From positions 275,071 through 339,070 of the forward strand of contig JAIVFH010000029.1 of assembly GCA_025765595.1 (NCBI GenBank): 64,000 nucleotides of DNA. Direction: 5' to 3'. A program made the translations under genes and the position numbers. This DNA comes from Obelidium mucronatum (taxonomy: Eukaryota; Chytridiomycota; Chytridiomycetes; Chytridiales; Chytriomycetaceae). The notes under the pieces are model-generated. The model had not been told where the DNA came from. It made no database searches and was given only the letters and a program-made list of their open reading frames with translations. Shown here one piece after another: positions 22,472 to 33,597 of this stretch (position 1 is the stretch's first letter; the number at the start of each line of letters is the position of its first letter).

Positions 22472-24175
22472 ATGCCAACAAAAACACAATTAAAAAAAAC
22501 CAGCGCCTGTTTCTCAACCAATCACAACCAATTTCTATTTGGACTTTCGAATGGATCTCTCCTGACGGCTTCCGGATCCGAGATTGGAACAAAGGCCAAA
22601 TTCATCACACACATTGGCGCTTTAGCAAGTCGAGGTGCGTGGTCCGCTCTTCATGTTGAAAAAACAAGAAAAAGCAATGACTGACGGATCTACTTGCAAT
22701 AGTTATTGTCATTGGATGTTCTAGCGATGGTCTTGTTGTGGCTGTGGATGTTGGGAAAGCCAAGACTGTCTCCTCTGCCCTGATACCATCGCAACTGCCG
22801 ATTTCTGCATTGTTTATTGGAGGAAAAGAGGAAGATATTTTTGTTGGTGATATAGGCGGGACAGTTACGCGACTCAGATTGAATCCATCGTCCCTGCTGA
22901 CTGTTGAGGACCGGTGAGGGGAAGCGCGCTATTGGGGAATCGACTTTTTTTCTGATTTTGGAAGAATCCCTCAGATATCAAGTATCTCCGGATGTCTATT
23001 CTCGTGCAGTAACTGCCATATCGGAAGGATTCTTTGGATCCGGAAAAGACTATGTTATGGTGGCAACTGCGGCAGCTTCCACAATCCATTTCATTCACAA
23101 TTCCAAGACAGAATTTGTATTAAGTGTTCCAGGGGTTGTTACCTCAGTTGAGTGGACTACTTGCCTCCCCTCCGCTACTCTAAACAACCAATTTGAATTT
23201 TGCAGCTTCTCGCCAACGAAACCAAATCCATAATTTACGCGACAACATCCACTTTACTCCTTGCAATCCAGACGGCGGACTCGGTGCCAGTCACAGCCTC
23301 GTCACCACCCAGAGTGACATGTATTCAATCCTTTTCATCCGTAATCACAAGCTGCATCATTCTTTCATCAGTAAACGGGTTCTCCTCGGGACACCATCTG
23401 CTTGTTTCCTGTCAGGACTGTGCCATATACCTGGTTTCATTTGAGACCCCCACCCCAACCACCAATGACAACAACAACAACAGTGACAATAGCCCCCAGC
23501 ATCCACCACCGCCGGCACAACCACCGTCACCTCCTCCCATCCGACAGATCCAAACCCGCGTCGTGGTACCCGCGAGTGAATTTGGATCTTGCGCTTGGGT
23601 TTCAAGCATGTGTTTGAATCGGGAACCCGAAAAACCTGTTATTGTTGCTGCGGCGACGGAGGGGATGGCGAAATTTTTGAAATTGGCGGTTGTTTGTTCG
23701 GATGGGACTTTGACTGCTTTTGACGTTGTTCGTGGAGGTGGCGGCGGTGGTGGTGACAGTGGTGATGTGAGTGGTTATCATGATTCTATTCAACTTGTAG
23801 CGATAAGGAAAAACGAGCTGAAACGCGCGGGGTCTAGTGGTAGTAGTGGAGGAGTTGGTGGAGGGGATGACGGAGAGAAAAGGCGGGCTCATGCGTTGGA
23901 TTCTGTTCTACGTGTTGCACGAGGGGACGATGATGTTTTCATGTGGAAGGAAGGCGGTGGTAATGGAGGTGGAGGGGGGGAAACGGGTGGTGAAAGTGTT
24001 GCAAAGCGAAGTCGTGTGGTTCAGGGAGACGGCATGGAAGATGTTAAAATTGATCATGTCGTGGCTGCAGTTTCTTCAGGTGAGACTGGGACTCCGATGG
24101 TTGGCGTTCAGCAAGGTGGGAAACCCGTTGTACACAGCTGACGAGGATGAAGAGGATGGGGAGATTGTAGAATAA
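22472..24175 (+). CDS. Possible beta-propeller protein, function unknown
   Basis: The start MPTKTQLKKTSACF lies 179 bp after YHM2. Exons assemble into a protein with repeated beta-strand-rich, WD-like segments: NQFLFGLSNGSLLTASGS, VIVIGCSSDGLVVAVDVG, EDIFVGDIGGTVTRLRL and HHLLVSCQDCAIYLVSF. The introns at 22915-22975 (joining VEDR to YQVSPDVYS) and about 23129-23206 (joining SVPG to LLANETKS) are phase-compatible. The first junction near 22660-22705 does not join in frame at the visible sites. A low-complexity Asn/Pro stretch, then Gly-rich linkers, precede the end, where either GGKPVVHS or, one frame over, an acidic DEDEEDGEIVE tail terminates the protein. No family is recognised. The acidic tail is more typical of a nuclear protein but the frame there is ambiguous. 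Confidence 0.5.
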
Positions 24176-24241
24176 CAGTGACAAGTGCAAATTGTTTACT
24201 TCTTCAGTACATGTGAATCTATTTATTCTAATTCCATCAAA

Positions 24242-25216
24242 TCAACATCTGGAACATGAAACTTGTTCCTCAGAATGAGCCATGGCCGAACTTTCATCGT
24301 ATCCGTAGAGTTTTAAGTTTAGTGAGCCTGAAAATCTCCAGCCGGTATCAACTCTTCTGTGAATTTGATTTCCGGACACATCGAAAAGAGTCAATTCATG
24401 CAGATTCCCAAACCCATTTGGTAGTGGACCTGAAAGTAGATTGCAAGACAAGTCCAGTTGTTGCAGCTTGGCTAAACGAGCAACAGAGCCGCATGTCCCG
24501 TGGAACTGATTCCTTGACAGAAGCAAGTCTTTTAAGATTGCTCCAGCCTGATGGATTAACTGTAGCCTTGAATTTGATTAGTCGCTCAGGTCAAGGTGCT
24601 CCAGTTGCTCGAGATTCTCCCATTCCGTTGGTACAACACCACACAAGCGGGAACGTGACAAATCCAAATGTCTCAATTTACGACACTTGCCCAAAGCCCG
24701 TGGAAGCGTTCCGGATAAGTTGGTTTTGGTTATCACGAGCCACTCAAGGCAAGACAGTTGGCCCAAACTTGAAGGCAAGTCGCCAACCAACGATGGAATA
24801 TCTTCCAACCAGATATCCTTCAGATGCTGCATTATTCCTATTGCAGATGGAATCTTGAGGGTTGTTTTAGACTCAAACCCGTACAGCGCCCAATGGGTCG
24901 TTGTGTCTGAACAACGAGATGCATAAGACCACTGATAAGATTCCCTCCATTGCATCCACCGGCTATGCTGAAGGTACCCTGGCAAAAAGCATTCACTCTC
25001 ATCATCGAATGAATCTTCATTCATTGTTGTTAACGTCTGGCAGTTGATTCCAGCTCGTTGCAAGTTGATTGTCGCAAAATAAGGGTCGCAGATGCAATCG
25101 TTGATCAAACGACAGAGTCGTCGATACTGTTGGACTTTCTGGAATGGAATCAGACTGAAAATTGATTGGATCATTTCTCGGGGACAGTCATTGAAGGCAT
25201 TGATGTTGTTAGCCAT
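24242..25216 (-). pseudogene. F-box plus plant-type LRR protein, interrupted
   Basis: The start at 25216 (MANNINAF) leads into an F-box-like segment, NDCPREMIQSIFSLIPFQKV, then leucine-rich repeats of the plant-specific type: LPSSLGQLSCLEWLVI, LSGTLPRALGKCRKLRHL, LDLSRSRLCGVVPTEWENL. At about 24578 a TAA follows HLDLSD. One frame over the expected repeat continues as TNQIQGYS, and the original frame resumes with LLLSRNQFHGT and LDLSCNLLSGPLPNGFGNL. The gene therefore has a local frame disruption inside one repeat and probably a second near its C-terminus. F-box/LRR proteins are substrate adaptors of SCF ubiquitin ligases. Two intact relatives are at 33598-34596 and 57097-58629. Confidence 0.6.
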
Positions 25217-25416
25217 CTTGGTGCCCTCTGTGATAAAAAAAATCTTGAAAGAAAAAAAAAACGTCAAGCACAAATCAAATGATACTGTCCAGAATCAATG
25301 TGTCTATTAAATGTAATACTCCAAAAAGAAAAAAGAAAATTCAGGATCATAGCGCGAGGCGCATAATTTGGGTTATAAAAGACATTAATAACAATCCGAA
25401 ACACTTGTGGGAAAAA

Positions 25417-26627
25417 ATGAATGCAGCCCAACTTCAAACAGACATTGCAGATGCCAAGCTGGCCATGAACACAGCCCAAGCAGAGCTCGACAGAGCTAAA
25501 GCAGCCATTACCGCTGATTGGAAAGCAGCCCATCCAGACAGCACAGAAGGTCAACTGATTGACTACTTGGCTGCAAAGCCCGCCCTTCAACAGTTGAGAG
25601 AGGACTTTGTTCAAAGCAAGAAGTTATATAATGACGTCGTCAACAAGTTTAAGCTTGCTGATGCTCTCTCGCTCACGTTTCCGCACCCCGCTGACAAACA
25701 GAAGAAGGCAATGAAATCGCTTATGACTACCAAACCGTCAGTTTCTTTTTCGCATGTGACGTTTGATGATTGCAAGAGAGTTGATGGCTTAAGTTTGGAT
25801 TTGGGGTTTATCGAGCGCGGAAAGTCTTCCCGTGCCACGATTCACTTACCGGAGGAAGTAAAGCAGATGCAAATAGAACCCTCGGCGTCCCTTTGCGAAT
25901 ATTTGTCCAAGTTGGACTCATTATGGGCTTTTAATTCTGAAATGTCATGTCGAACAAGGTAATTCAGTAACAGAAACAATGATCATCGTTCAGAATTGAC
26001 GTTAAAAATTGACAGGATTGATGCTATTCTCGTAGAAGCTCTTCATCTATGTGACGCCCCGCTTCTTATCTTTTGTGAACTCGAGAATGATTGGAGTGGT
26101 GATGGAATTGATTATACAGGAAATGTTGACTATATGATTGGTTCTGCACCCAGTGCCGATGCCACAAGCAAAGTGGACTCGTTCATTCTGGTTGTTGAAG
26201 CAAAAAGGGAATGGCCTGATAGGTATTGGGTTGATGTAGAGTGTTTGTGCTAAAATTCTCTTTAAGTGCTGTTGCTCAAGTATTGGCCGAGGCTGGTTGC
26301 TTACTCAAGAAGCGGCTTGCATCCAACAAAAACACTCCCGTATTTGCTGTTCTCACAAATGGGAGACTCTTTCAGTTCTTTGCACTTGATATGAATGGAG
26401 TTGTTTTCTGTTCAGGCCCACTTATTGCTTTAGGGCAAGGCGACAACGGATGGGTGGATAGCCCTTCCTTAATTGAAATTCTAAGGTGGTTAATGTGGTT
26501 TATTAATTGTATGAAGTTGGTGTCTCCAAGAGTTCCTGCAGTTCAATTGACTCATCAAGACGTGAATGAAAATGTTCAAAAGATAATTGAATGCTTTGGC
26601 TCAAACAAGAAGGCAAGACATGATTGA
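25417..26627 (+). CDS. Coiled-coil protein with PD-(D/E)XK nuclease-like domain
   Basis: Three exons: 25417-25958, 26016-26222 and 26267-26627, all in phase. The N-terminal 80 residues form an Ala/Gln-rich coiled coil (QLQTDIADAKLAMNTAQAEL). The C-terminal half has the order of a restriction-endonuclease fold: an early Glu helix (DAILVEALHLC), GNVDYMIGS, then FILVVEAKREWPD (ExK on the second strand) and a following Gln helix AVAQVLAEAGCLL, then TPVFAVLTNGRLFQFFAL. The D...ExK...Q constellation is that of PD-(D/E)XK enzymes. Similar nuclease domains occur in Crinkler-type effectors and in prokaryotic restriction subunits, but no Crinkler header or NTPase is seen here. No signal peptide. Catalytic activity is inference from the motif. 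Confidence 0.6.
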
Positions 26628-26843
26628 ATTTCATGAATATGTCATATGTGTTCATAAGTACTTAATTTTGTTAATGCACCCATCAGTCGATGTATCTCTT
26701 AAACTGATAAATAAACTATCACAAATATAAAAAATGATACACTGCATGCTGTGAATGAAATAGGGAAAATTGTTGAAAGCAGAATCACGGATGATTGTAT
26801 TAATAATAACTTAGAAAAAAAAATAGAGCTACGACAACCTAAT

Positions 26844-27528
26844 TTAAAAATCAATAACTGAATCCATCGGAGCAAACTCTTTGCGCTCAACCAGTCCAAA
26901 TTCTTTCACAAAAAGAATAAAATGCCGGAAACTCGTCCAAAAGTGAGATTCCTCGCCCAATACAACAACCGTCGCAAAATGCGCGTGCCACATGTGAGCA
27001 TACACGCGGAACAAGCGTTTGAATATTGTCTTCACGGTCGCCATAAAGTGTTTGGGGAACGGCATAGATGGTTTTGTTGGGAATAAAGTGTCATCTTCGA
27101 GGGCTGTTTGAATAGAGGTCAACAGCGTGTCAATATATTCTGGCGCTGATAGTCGAATTGGTTTTTTGAAGAGGGTCGAGTCTGACCATAAATAGTCGAA
27201 TTTGGGACCGGCCGACATTGTTGGGCAGGATTCAGGTGTGCAAAACTGGGTGACTGATCTGTATTGTTTATGTGCAAAGAGATGTGCGAAACGGAATATT
27301 AAGACCTGCTTTTTAAAATTCCTGAGCTCTGAAATACCCGTAGATTAAATTGACTTGGTTGTAGAAGTCGGTGAGGTTCGCTGCGATCCACTCCTGAAGA
27401 TCCTCTCCCTGGGGAAGCAGAACTGCCTGACGAAGAACTGCATCCGGAACTAGCAGTGAGGCTGTGGCTAATGCAGTGGAGGGGTGTTGGGGCTGGGCAA
27501 AGTGCGTGGCTGGGAGCGACGCCATCAA
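26844..27528 (-). CDS. MOB1: MOB1 kinase activator
   Basis: Exon 1 (27528 to about 27346) ends with [20 protein letters not shown] and LIYG; after a phase-2 intron the second exon continues [20 protein letters not shown] and runs to 26844. Family landmarks are the zinc-site Cys pair (CTPESC), [35 protein letters not shown] and YAHMWHAHF with the zinc-ligand His pair. MOB1 binds and activates NDR/LATS kinases (Dbf2, Sid2) in mitotic exit and the Hippo-like network. Length (about 210 residues) is normal for the family. Lies tail-to-tail with the nuclease-like gene. Confidence 0.92.
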
Positions 27529-27805
27529 TACGTTTTTTAAATATTCGCTAACAGTCTAACAATACGCTGCTTGCCCTGGGATGCCTAAACAGAAGTAACG
27601 ACACAGAAGAAATGATACAGTAGTGATCATTGTTTTTTTATTATTACATTGGAGAGTCAGCAAGAGTGAGAGAAACAGCTAAAAAGAAGGAAATTGTGGG
27701 TTATGCAGTAAAACAGATACAGAACAGGTAAAGAAACAGCTAAAAAATTAATCGGACCCAACTCAAAACTCGAGTTTAGGTGATTTTTCCCAACAATAGT
27801 TTTTT

Positions 27806-28547
27806 TCAGACGTAGTGGGACTTTTCGCCGTTTCGAACAGCAAGCTCATCACGCTCAGTCTCAAGCATGGCAATAGCTTCCGCATCCTTGTCATTTTGAC
27901 GCTTCAATGTGGCCACCATTGACTCAAGCCTGGCGCGCTCTTGACTGCTCATCCGATTGGTCTTGTCCATTTCTTGCTTGATGGCAAGGATTTGTTTTTC
28001 AAGCGCAACTACTTTGTCGAGTGAGTGTTTTGGGCTTGGTGGGCTTGGTGGGCTTGGCGCAGGACGAGCAACGACAGTGACAGTGTCTGGAATGCCGCAT
28101 TAAGAAGAATCCGAAGGGAAGAATAATAAGGCGATGGAAGCAAAAAGGTGATTTACCAGCAATGATCATATCGGTAACTCTTCCGGACCGGGCGTTCACA
28201 ACAGATTTCGCCATTCCGTCAACAAACACACGGTCTCCCTTTGCCACTTTATTGTAAGCGTACATGGCGTGCATCAGCGGCTTTCGATCGTCAACAGTGT
28301 ACCAACGGCCATCGTCTGTTTGTAACGAAAATGACCAAAACCCAATCCGATCATTTGAAATTGGACGAGATAGGATCTCGCGGAAACTTGGGCTTCTGCC
28401 AACAGTTCCATAGATGGAAGTAAGAGAAGAAGAGGCTGCATGTCGTTCAGGAAGGGATGTTAATTTGTTGGTAACATCTGGGAACGGCTTGTCCCGTGAA
28501 AAGGTCTTTTCATGGAAATGCACCATTTGCAACACAAATAAATACAT
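27806..28547 (-). CDS. OB-fold single-stranded DNA-binding-like protein with C-terminal coiled coil
   Basis: Two exons joined by a phase-1 intron (about 28088-28157). Exon 1 encodes GTVGRSPSFREI, then RIGFWSFSLQTDDGRWYTVD, KPLMHAMYAYNKVAKGDRVF, VDGMAKSVVNARSGRVTDM, the order of strands of a bacterial/mitochondrial-type SSB OB fold (GxVG....., FSLAT, W, ...V...V.G). Exon 2 adds a Pro/Ser linker and a charged coiled coil of about 70 residues (LEKQILAIKQEMDKTNRM) ending EKSHYV. Mitochondrial SSBs usually stop after the OB fold, so the coiled-coil extension is unusual. The start may be MYLFVLQ at 28547 or the next Met nine codons later (MVHFHEK). A mitochondrial location is inference. Confidence 0.6.
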
Positions 28548-28734
28548 TCTGATATATTAGAAATGCACATTCTACATTGCGTATGGGCCATATGGCTTTT
28601 ACATGCCTGGAAAATTTTAAAAATGCATTTAATATCTAAACACGCTATGTCAAACCACTTTAGATGCATTGTCGCAGGTATGTTGATTTTGTTATGAGTT
28701 TCAATTGGCAAGGATATCTGTTCTTATTTATTGC

Positions 28735-31557
28735 TCAATCCATATCTTCATAGTCAGTTACGTCATCATCAGAATCTGCGACTGCTGCAGTACGATCCAC
28801 GCTGCTAGGAATAATTGTCCACAGATATCGATCCGCGTATGTGTTGAGATAGTATTTTCCAGACTTTCCTCCTTGCCCATCCTGGAAATAGGGAATGACA
28901 TGTGCCCTGGCAACAATTGAACTGATTGGAACAATAACCAAAGAATGAACAGGTTCCACAATGAATAGCCCTGTCAGATTTTGCTCCTCCAAAACTCGAA
29001 ATCGTTGCAGGACAGCAAAGCTTTTTTCTTGGATAATTAAAAAGTGAGCAGATAATCCCAGTAAGTACACACTGCCCCCCAAACCAGACTCAAGGACAGG
29101 CGGTCGAAGTTTGGTTGTTGTATAGATGCAGTATCCATCCCCAGCTTGAATATGAATTGTGCTTTTGTATTCTTTTCCATCTTCATCAAAGTCATTGATG
29201 CGTAACGTGTTGAAGAACGGATATCGAGAGAACTCATTGACATCAACATAAAACCCAAGTTTTGCAGAGAAGCCGTGATACAAATCATTTGAGCTATTGT
29301 CCAAGTCATCCAAGAATAATTTTCCTGTTTCTCCAAGAAGACGATGGTTTGTTTGATTCTGAGGAATTTGCTCCTGTTGCGGTCTGTGGCTAAGTAAGGT
29401 CTTCATAGCAAAAGCCTTGTCGATACGAGTGATGTGGCGGATCATTTGTTCGGCAGAGTCTTTATGATTAGATGCCAAATATGCCTTCACCACATTACTT
29501 CTTTGAGTGGATTCCAATGTTTCAGTCCCAAATGAATCAGCTGCGCCAAATTTTTGAATCGCCCCAACAAATGATGCCAATATATGCATTTTGGGGAAGT
29601 CCATTGATTTAAACGGTCGAAAGACTTCAATTTGCGTTTGGAAAAGACAAAGTTTGTCTTGTAAATCAGAAAGAGACAAGTCTGAATGACAAGTTGAGGA
29701 AACCAGCATTGTAATATCCAAGAAAGTACGAAGGCAGCAGGTTACTTGGACAGGAACCAGGTCATAAATGCATGGTAATATCTGCATCATAATACTCGCG
29801 TAGTCTTTTTTGGTCAACTTCTCAAGCTTGACAACACCTCGCATATATTGATTGAATCCAGGGTATGGCAGAATTGAACGGAATCTAGAATCAACTGCGT
29901 CAAGGCCATCTTGTCCATGCACTTCCTCGATAATGGAATGGAGAATTTTCCATAGATGGAAGCCAAAAATTCCAATGTAAATTGTGTGCAATGGATCTGC
30001 CGTAATAGCACTATGGATACAGAATCGTGGTCCAAAGTCATAGAAAGCATTCCTCACATATGGAAACTGCCCTTTTGAGGCAAACGAATTCTTTTGGGCA
30101 ACAAGAGAACGTTTTCGAACCGAATTTTGATGATTTCTTGCCATTGCAGCAGATGTCTTTAATCCCCATTTTGAACAAGGAAAGCCACATAGACTCAGCT
30201 TGTTTTTTGGAATCCAGCAGCAAGGCATTGGGGAATGCTTGTTATTAGGCTTGACAGTTGCCATAAGCGTCAATTCTGGATAGTCTCCATTAAAATTGAA
30301 GAGAGCTGGGAAAACATGTCGCATCTTCCCGTCTGGACAAACAAGCCGTGAACCAGTTTCAATCCACTTTTGGATGTCACTCAAGACAAGACGGACAGCT
30401 GCATGATGGACAGCTCGGCGAAACATTCGAAAGAATTCTGATTTTGTATCACTTGCCACTGCTGGTGAAAGAACCGGAAGGTACGTAATGAGAGTGCTTG
30501 TAAAATGGCTGAGGCTTTTTCGCCATTCCTTGTCAATATTGCCAAAGTCGAGAGTAAAAGGGTGGAAAGACTGCTTGCCAATTTTAGTTGCAAGAGCGGC
30601 ATCAGAACCAAAAATAAGTAAGAGCAGAGTACCACCGGGCGGAATCATCCCTTGGAGCGTTTTGCAGTAGTTGCTTGAGTATGCTTGTTCATATAGCCTT
30701 TCACCGTTGGAACCACGCTGCTCTTCATAGCAATACTTGAAATGGGATTTCAATGATGGATCTCGGAGTTTGGTTTCAATGACTTTGCTGATAGGTCGAG
30801 TGTACAGAGTTTTGAACAAGTGATTGGTATAGTAAACACGAGCTTTAGCATGAAATTGACGTGGCATACTGGCCAAAATGTCATCAAGCTTTATTGTCAG
30901 TTTGACATAGTCCTTAATACAAGATTATTAAAACAAGCCGCAAAAGCAACTACTGCTCACCACACTCAATCCATCAAATGAATCCAACGCCTGATGAAGT
31001 TCCTTTCCCGTCTTGAACGTTGGAACATGTTGGGGAAGTAGCCTTGGCCGATCAAACTCAAGCTTCAGCGTAATGGCATTTTGACCTTGTGGGTTATCCA
31101 GTATTACATGCTGAATCACATCAATATCAGGTTTTGAAAAACGGCGCTTGATCCGTTGAATAAGGCTAGTTTGGGTATAGCAGCGGTTGTTGATTGGAAT
31201 TCCTATATGATTGATTAAATCAGCTGACAGTTCAAGAAGTTGAATAAAAGGGTTACCATACGCCGCAGGCGGAACGTAGAAACGCTCAAATTCGAGTGAT
31301 TCCAACTCTTCTGCCTCGGGTTGGTCCTCCCATTGTTGATATACAGCGTGGTATTCTGTGGGATTACTGTATGGAGTGATAACGTCTCGCAAATCATCTG
31401 TATCATTCCTGGAATCGCCGCTGTTTTCGTTGGTGAAGATGCTTGTTGATTGCAAGCTGGATAGAATCATTGCCAGGTGCTTAGTCTGGCAGTGTTTGTC
31501 AAGCCCGACTTGTGTACGAAACATCATCTTGCATCCATGAGGGCACTGGAACGGCAT
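28735..31557 (-). mobile_element. Plavaka-like DNA transposase, intact
   Basis: Two exons, 31557-30961 and 30912-28735, joined by a 48-bp phase-0 intron, give about 924 residues without a stop. The N-terminus is a C2H2 finger (CPHGCKMMFRTQVGLDKHC with a downstream H). The core shows the motifs of fungal Plavaka transposases: FPALFNFNGDYPELTLMA (the D-Y-P-E motif), DPLHTIYIGIFGFHLWKIL, FPKMHILASFVGAIQKFGAA and the following E-rich RxxxxxAYLASNHKD segment. These align in order with DxxHxxxKGxFxxH and FPKxHxxxHY...GxxDxxxTE of the family. Plavaka elements belong to the CACTA-related cut-and-paste transposons of fungi. I did not find terminal inverted repeats or a target duplication by eye. An open frame of this length suggests recent arrival. 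Confidence 0.7.
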
Positions 31558-31654
31558 TTGAGTCAGTTTGCGTCAGAAATCGTCAGAAAGGGTTGCTGCT
31601 ATAAAGGCAACGGTGAAACAATGGTGAAATATTTTAAACAATAATAAAGACTCG

Positions 31655-32928
31655 ATGTCTTCCAAACAAATTCGCAAAACGCAGCACTCAAACAAGTAAG
31701 TCGTCAGTTAGCATATTGGAAATGCTGTAATTGTCGAAAACAACAGAAGCTTTCTTCAGTTGCCAAAGAGAAACCGTCCATTGCCAGTGTCTCAAGATGT
31801 GGATATGACTCAAGATGAAGACACAGATTGCAGTACAACTGACGATGAAAATACCAGCCCATCCAATCAAGTGGGCTCATTATCGAAAGCTCAAAACAAT
31901 TGCCCTGCAGGAAGCTCTTACCCATCCAGCGCCAATGCTAGTGCTAGAAATGGTAATGACATAGACGTTGAAGCTTCTCAACAGCCAGACGACTTCTTAT
32001 CAATGATTACGGCAAGGTTTGCATGTTTCGTAATTTATTTTCAGTTAACAATCTATTTGATAGTCAATATCAGGAGATTCGACGTATTTGCCATCAGATT
32101 TGCGTCAGGACCACTCTGTTTGTCCACAGCTTGCGCGGCACAGTTGATGATAGCGCGATGGTTGACCGACTTTGGAGTATCCTGAGCTTGGCGCTCATGC
32201 AACCACTTCATTCTGTCAAAGAGACCTACAAGGCTATTCCTAGTGCATTGCCAAGAATGGTACGTTGTGAGCTGCAGCTCTGCTACAACTCTGATGTATT
32301 TTCGAAACAGTACAAATTTGAGGTGCAATCCTTCCGCAGTACAATCCTTCACGACTTTCAGCAAATATTCCAAATTCGCGATCCTTACAACCTCCACGGA
32401 AATCGGGATGCTGCTTTGCAGCTCATTGGCAAAGAGCAACGGTACGGAACGCTTGATACTTTCACAATAACAATTAAAATCGTTTCTTTAGTTTTCTCTA
32501 TGGTGAAGAAGACACTGAAGATGGAGGGAAGCGGCGGGTATTGTTCATGAACCCTTCATTCCTATCTTGTGCATAACGATTTGTCACAATGAAGTCCGTA
32601 TCTCGTGCATTGCAGCTCCATTTGTTCGTGAAGAAAAGGGCCATTCACCCCCTTGCTGTCATTGTCTGCATGGTAAGATTCGGTTTTCTGTCTTATTGTG
32701 CTGTTAACATACAATTAGGTTCGTCACTTGATTGACAGAGTTGCTCACGAGAATCTCTCATTGAAATCGACTTCAGCGTCAGCCCATGTGTACCATCAGC
32801 TCCTCCAACGAGCCGCAAACCAGGAAAACAATGCTGCTATTCTCTATGGCGTCAACGCCTTCTACAATGCAATGTCTTCTCACTTCCGTAACGAATTGAA
32901 TCCAGAAGAGCAGTACGACTTTGATTGA
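31655..32928 (+). CDS. Acidic/NLS-containing protein divergent from the transposase, function unknown
   Basis: Start 97 bp from the transposase start, on the other strand. Phase-compatible exons: 31655-31695, 31747-32016, 32064-32441, 32492-32537, 32616-32672 and 32719-32928. The N-terminus has a basic patch (LPKRNRPLP) followed by an acidic Ser/Thr stretch (DMTQDEDTDCSTTDDE); the middle is helical (TVDDSAMVDRLWSILSLALM); the end is LNPEEQYDFD. No domain is recognised. The shared intergenic region and the short distance suggest it may be a second gene of the transposon or a captured host gene, but a plain neighbour cannot be excluded. The exon 4/5 junction was chosen because it joins what otherwise look like two short genes 12 bp apart. 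Confidence 0.5.
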
Positions 32929-33167
32929 ATAAGATGCAAGTTCTGCTGTGTATTATGCTCCTATGAATAAACTTGTTTGTATATTCGAGATTTTCACTAT
33001 TCCTTGCAAATGCAATCGATTTTATTCAAAATGGTATTCCATATATTGAACTCCTTTCGTGGTGCTGTCAAATGGACTTCAAACGATTGAAATGATTCCT
33101 CACATTTCGTATCTGTTTCCCATGGCATCAATCCATACTGTGCCATTCCTTGAATTCCGATCGCGTT

Positions 33168-33514
33168 TCAGACACACTCATTCGGATTTCTGACATTTTT
33201 AATGCCTTGGCAACCCGGGGGGGTGACATAACGAACATTTGGCACATTGTAAGGCATGTTGACCCCTTCACAGGCCTTGGCATTTCGTTCCAATGAATTC
33301 CGCCCCTCCCCAGATGAAGGAAAGGAGGCAACATTACCCTTAAGATCATCGAGTAATTGATCCATGCGGCACAATCATGGATCGTCAGTTTTAACAAATA
33401 ATGCACAAGATGCGCCATACCCGTGTCGTTGTTGCTGGCTTCAGGTTGTTGTAAAAGTGGCGAACCGCTTGGAGCATTGAATTTAGGAGAATTTTTGACG
33501 AGTTGACACGACAT
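33168..33514 (-). CDS. Small hypothetical protein, uncertain
   Basis: The start MSCQLVKNSPKFNAPSG lies at 33514 and an in-phase tail could end NPNECV near 33168 after an intron, but no GT/AG pair joins the two in frame. An unspliced reading stays open to 33128. Composition is Asn/Ser/Pro-rich with no recognisable motif. It may be a short host gene or a non-coding stretch between the F-box/LRR gene and the acidic protein. Confidence 0.25.
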
Positions 33515-33597
33515 TCACAAAAGAATACACATCATACACATCATACATTCACTTTATATTTACATTTTACACTGATTAAAAGATAAGAAAAGATACG

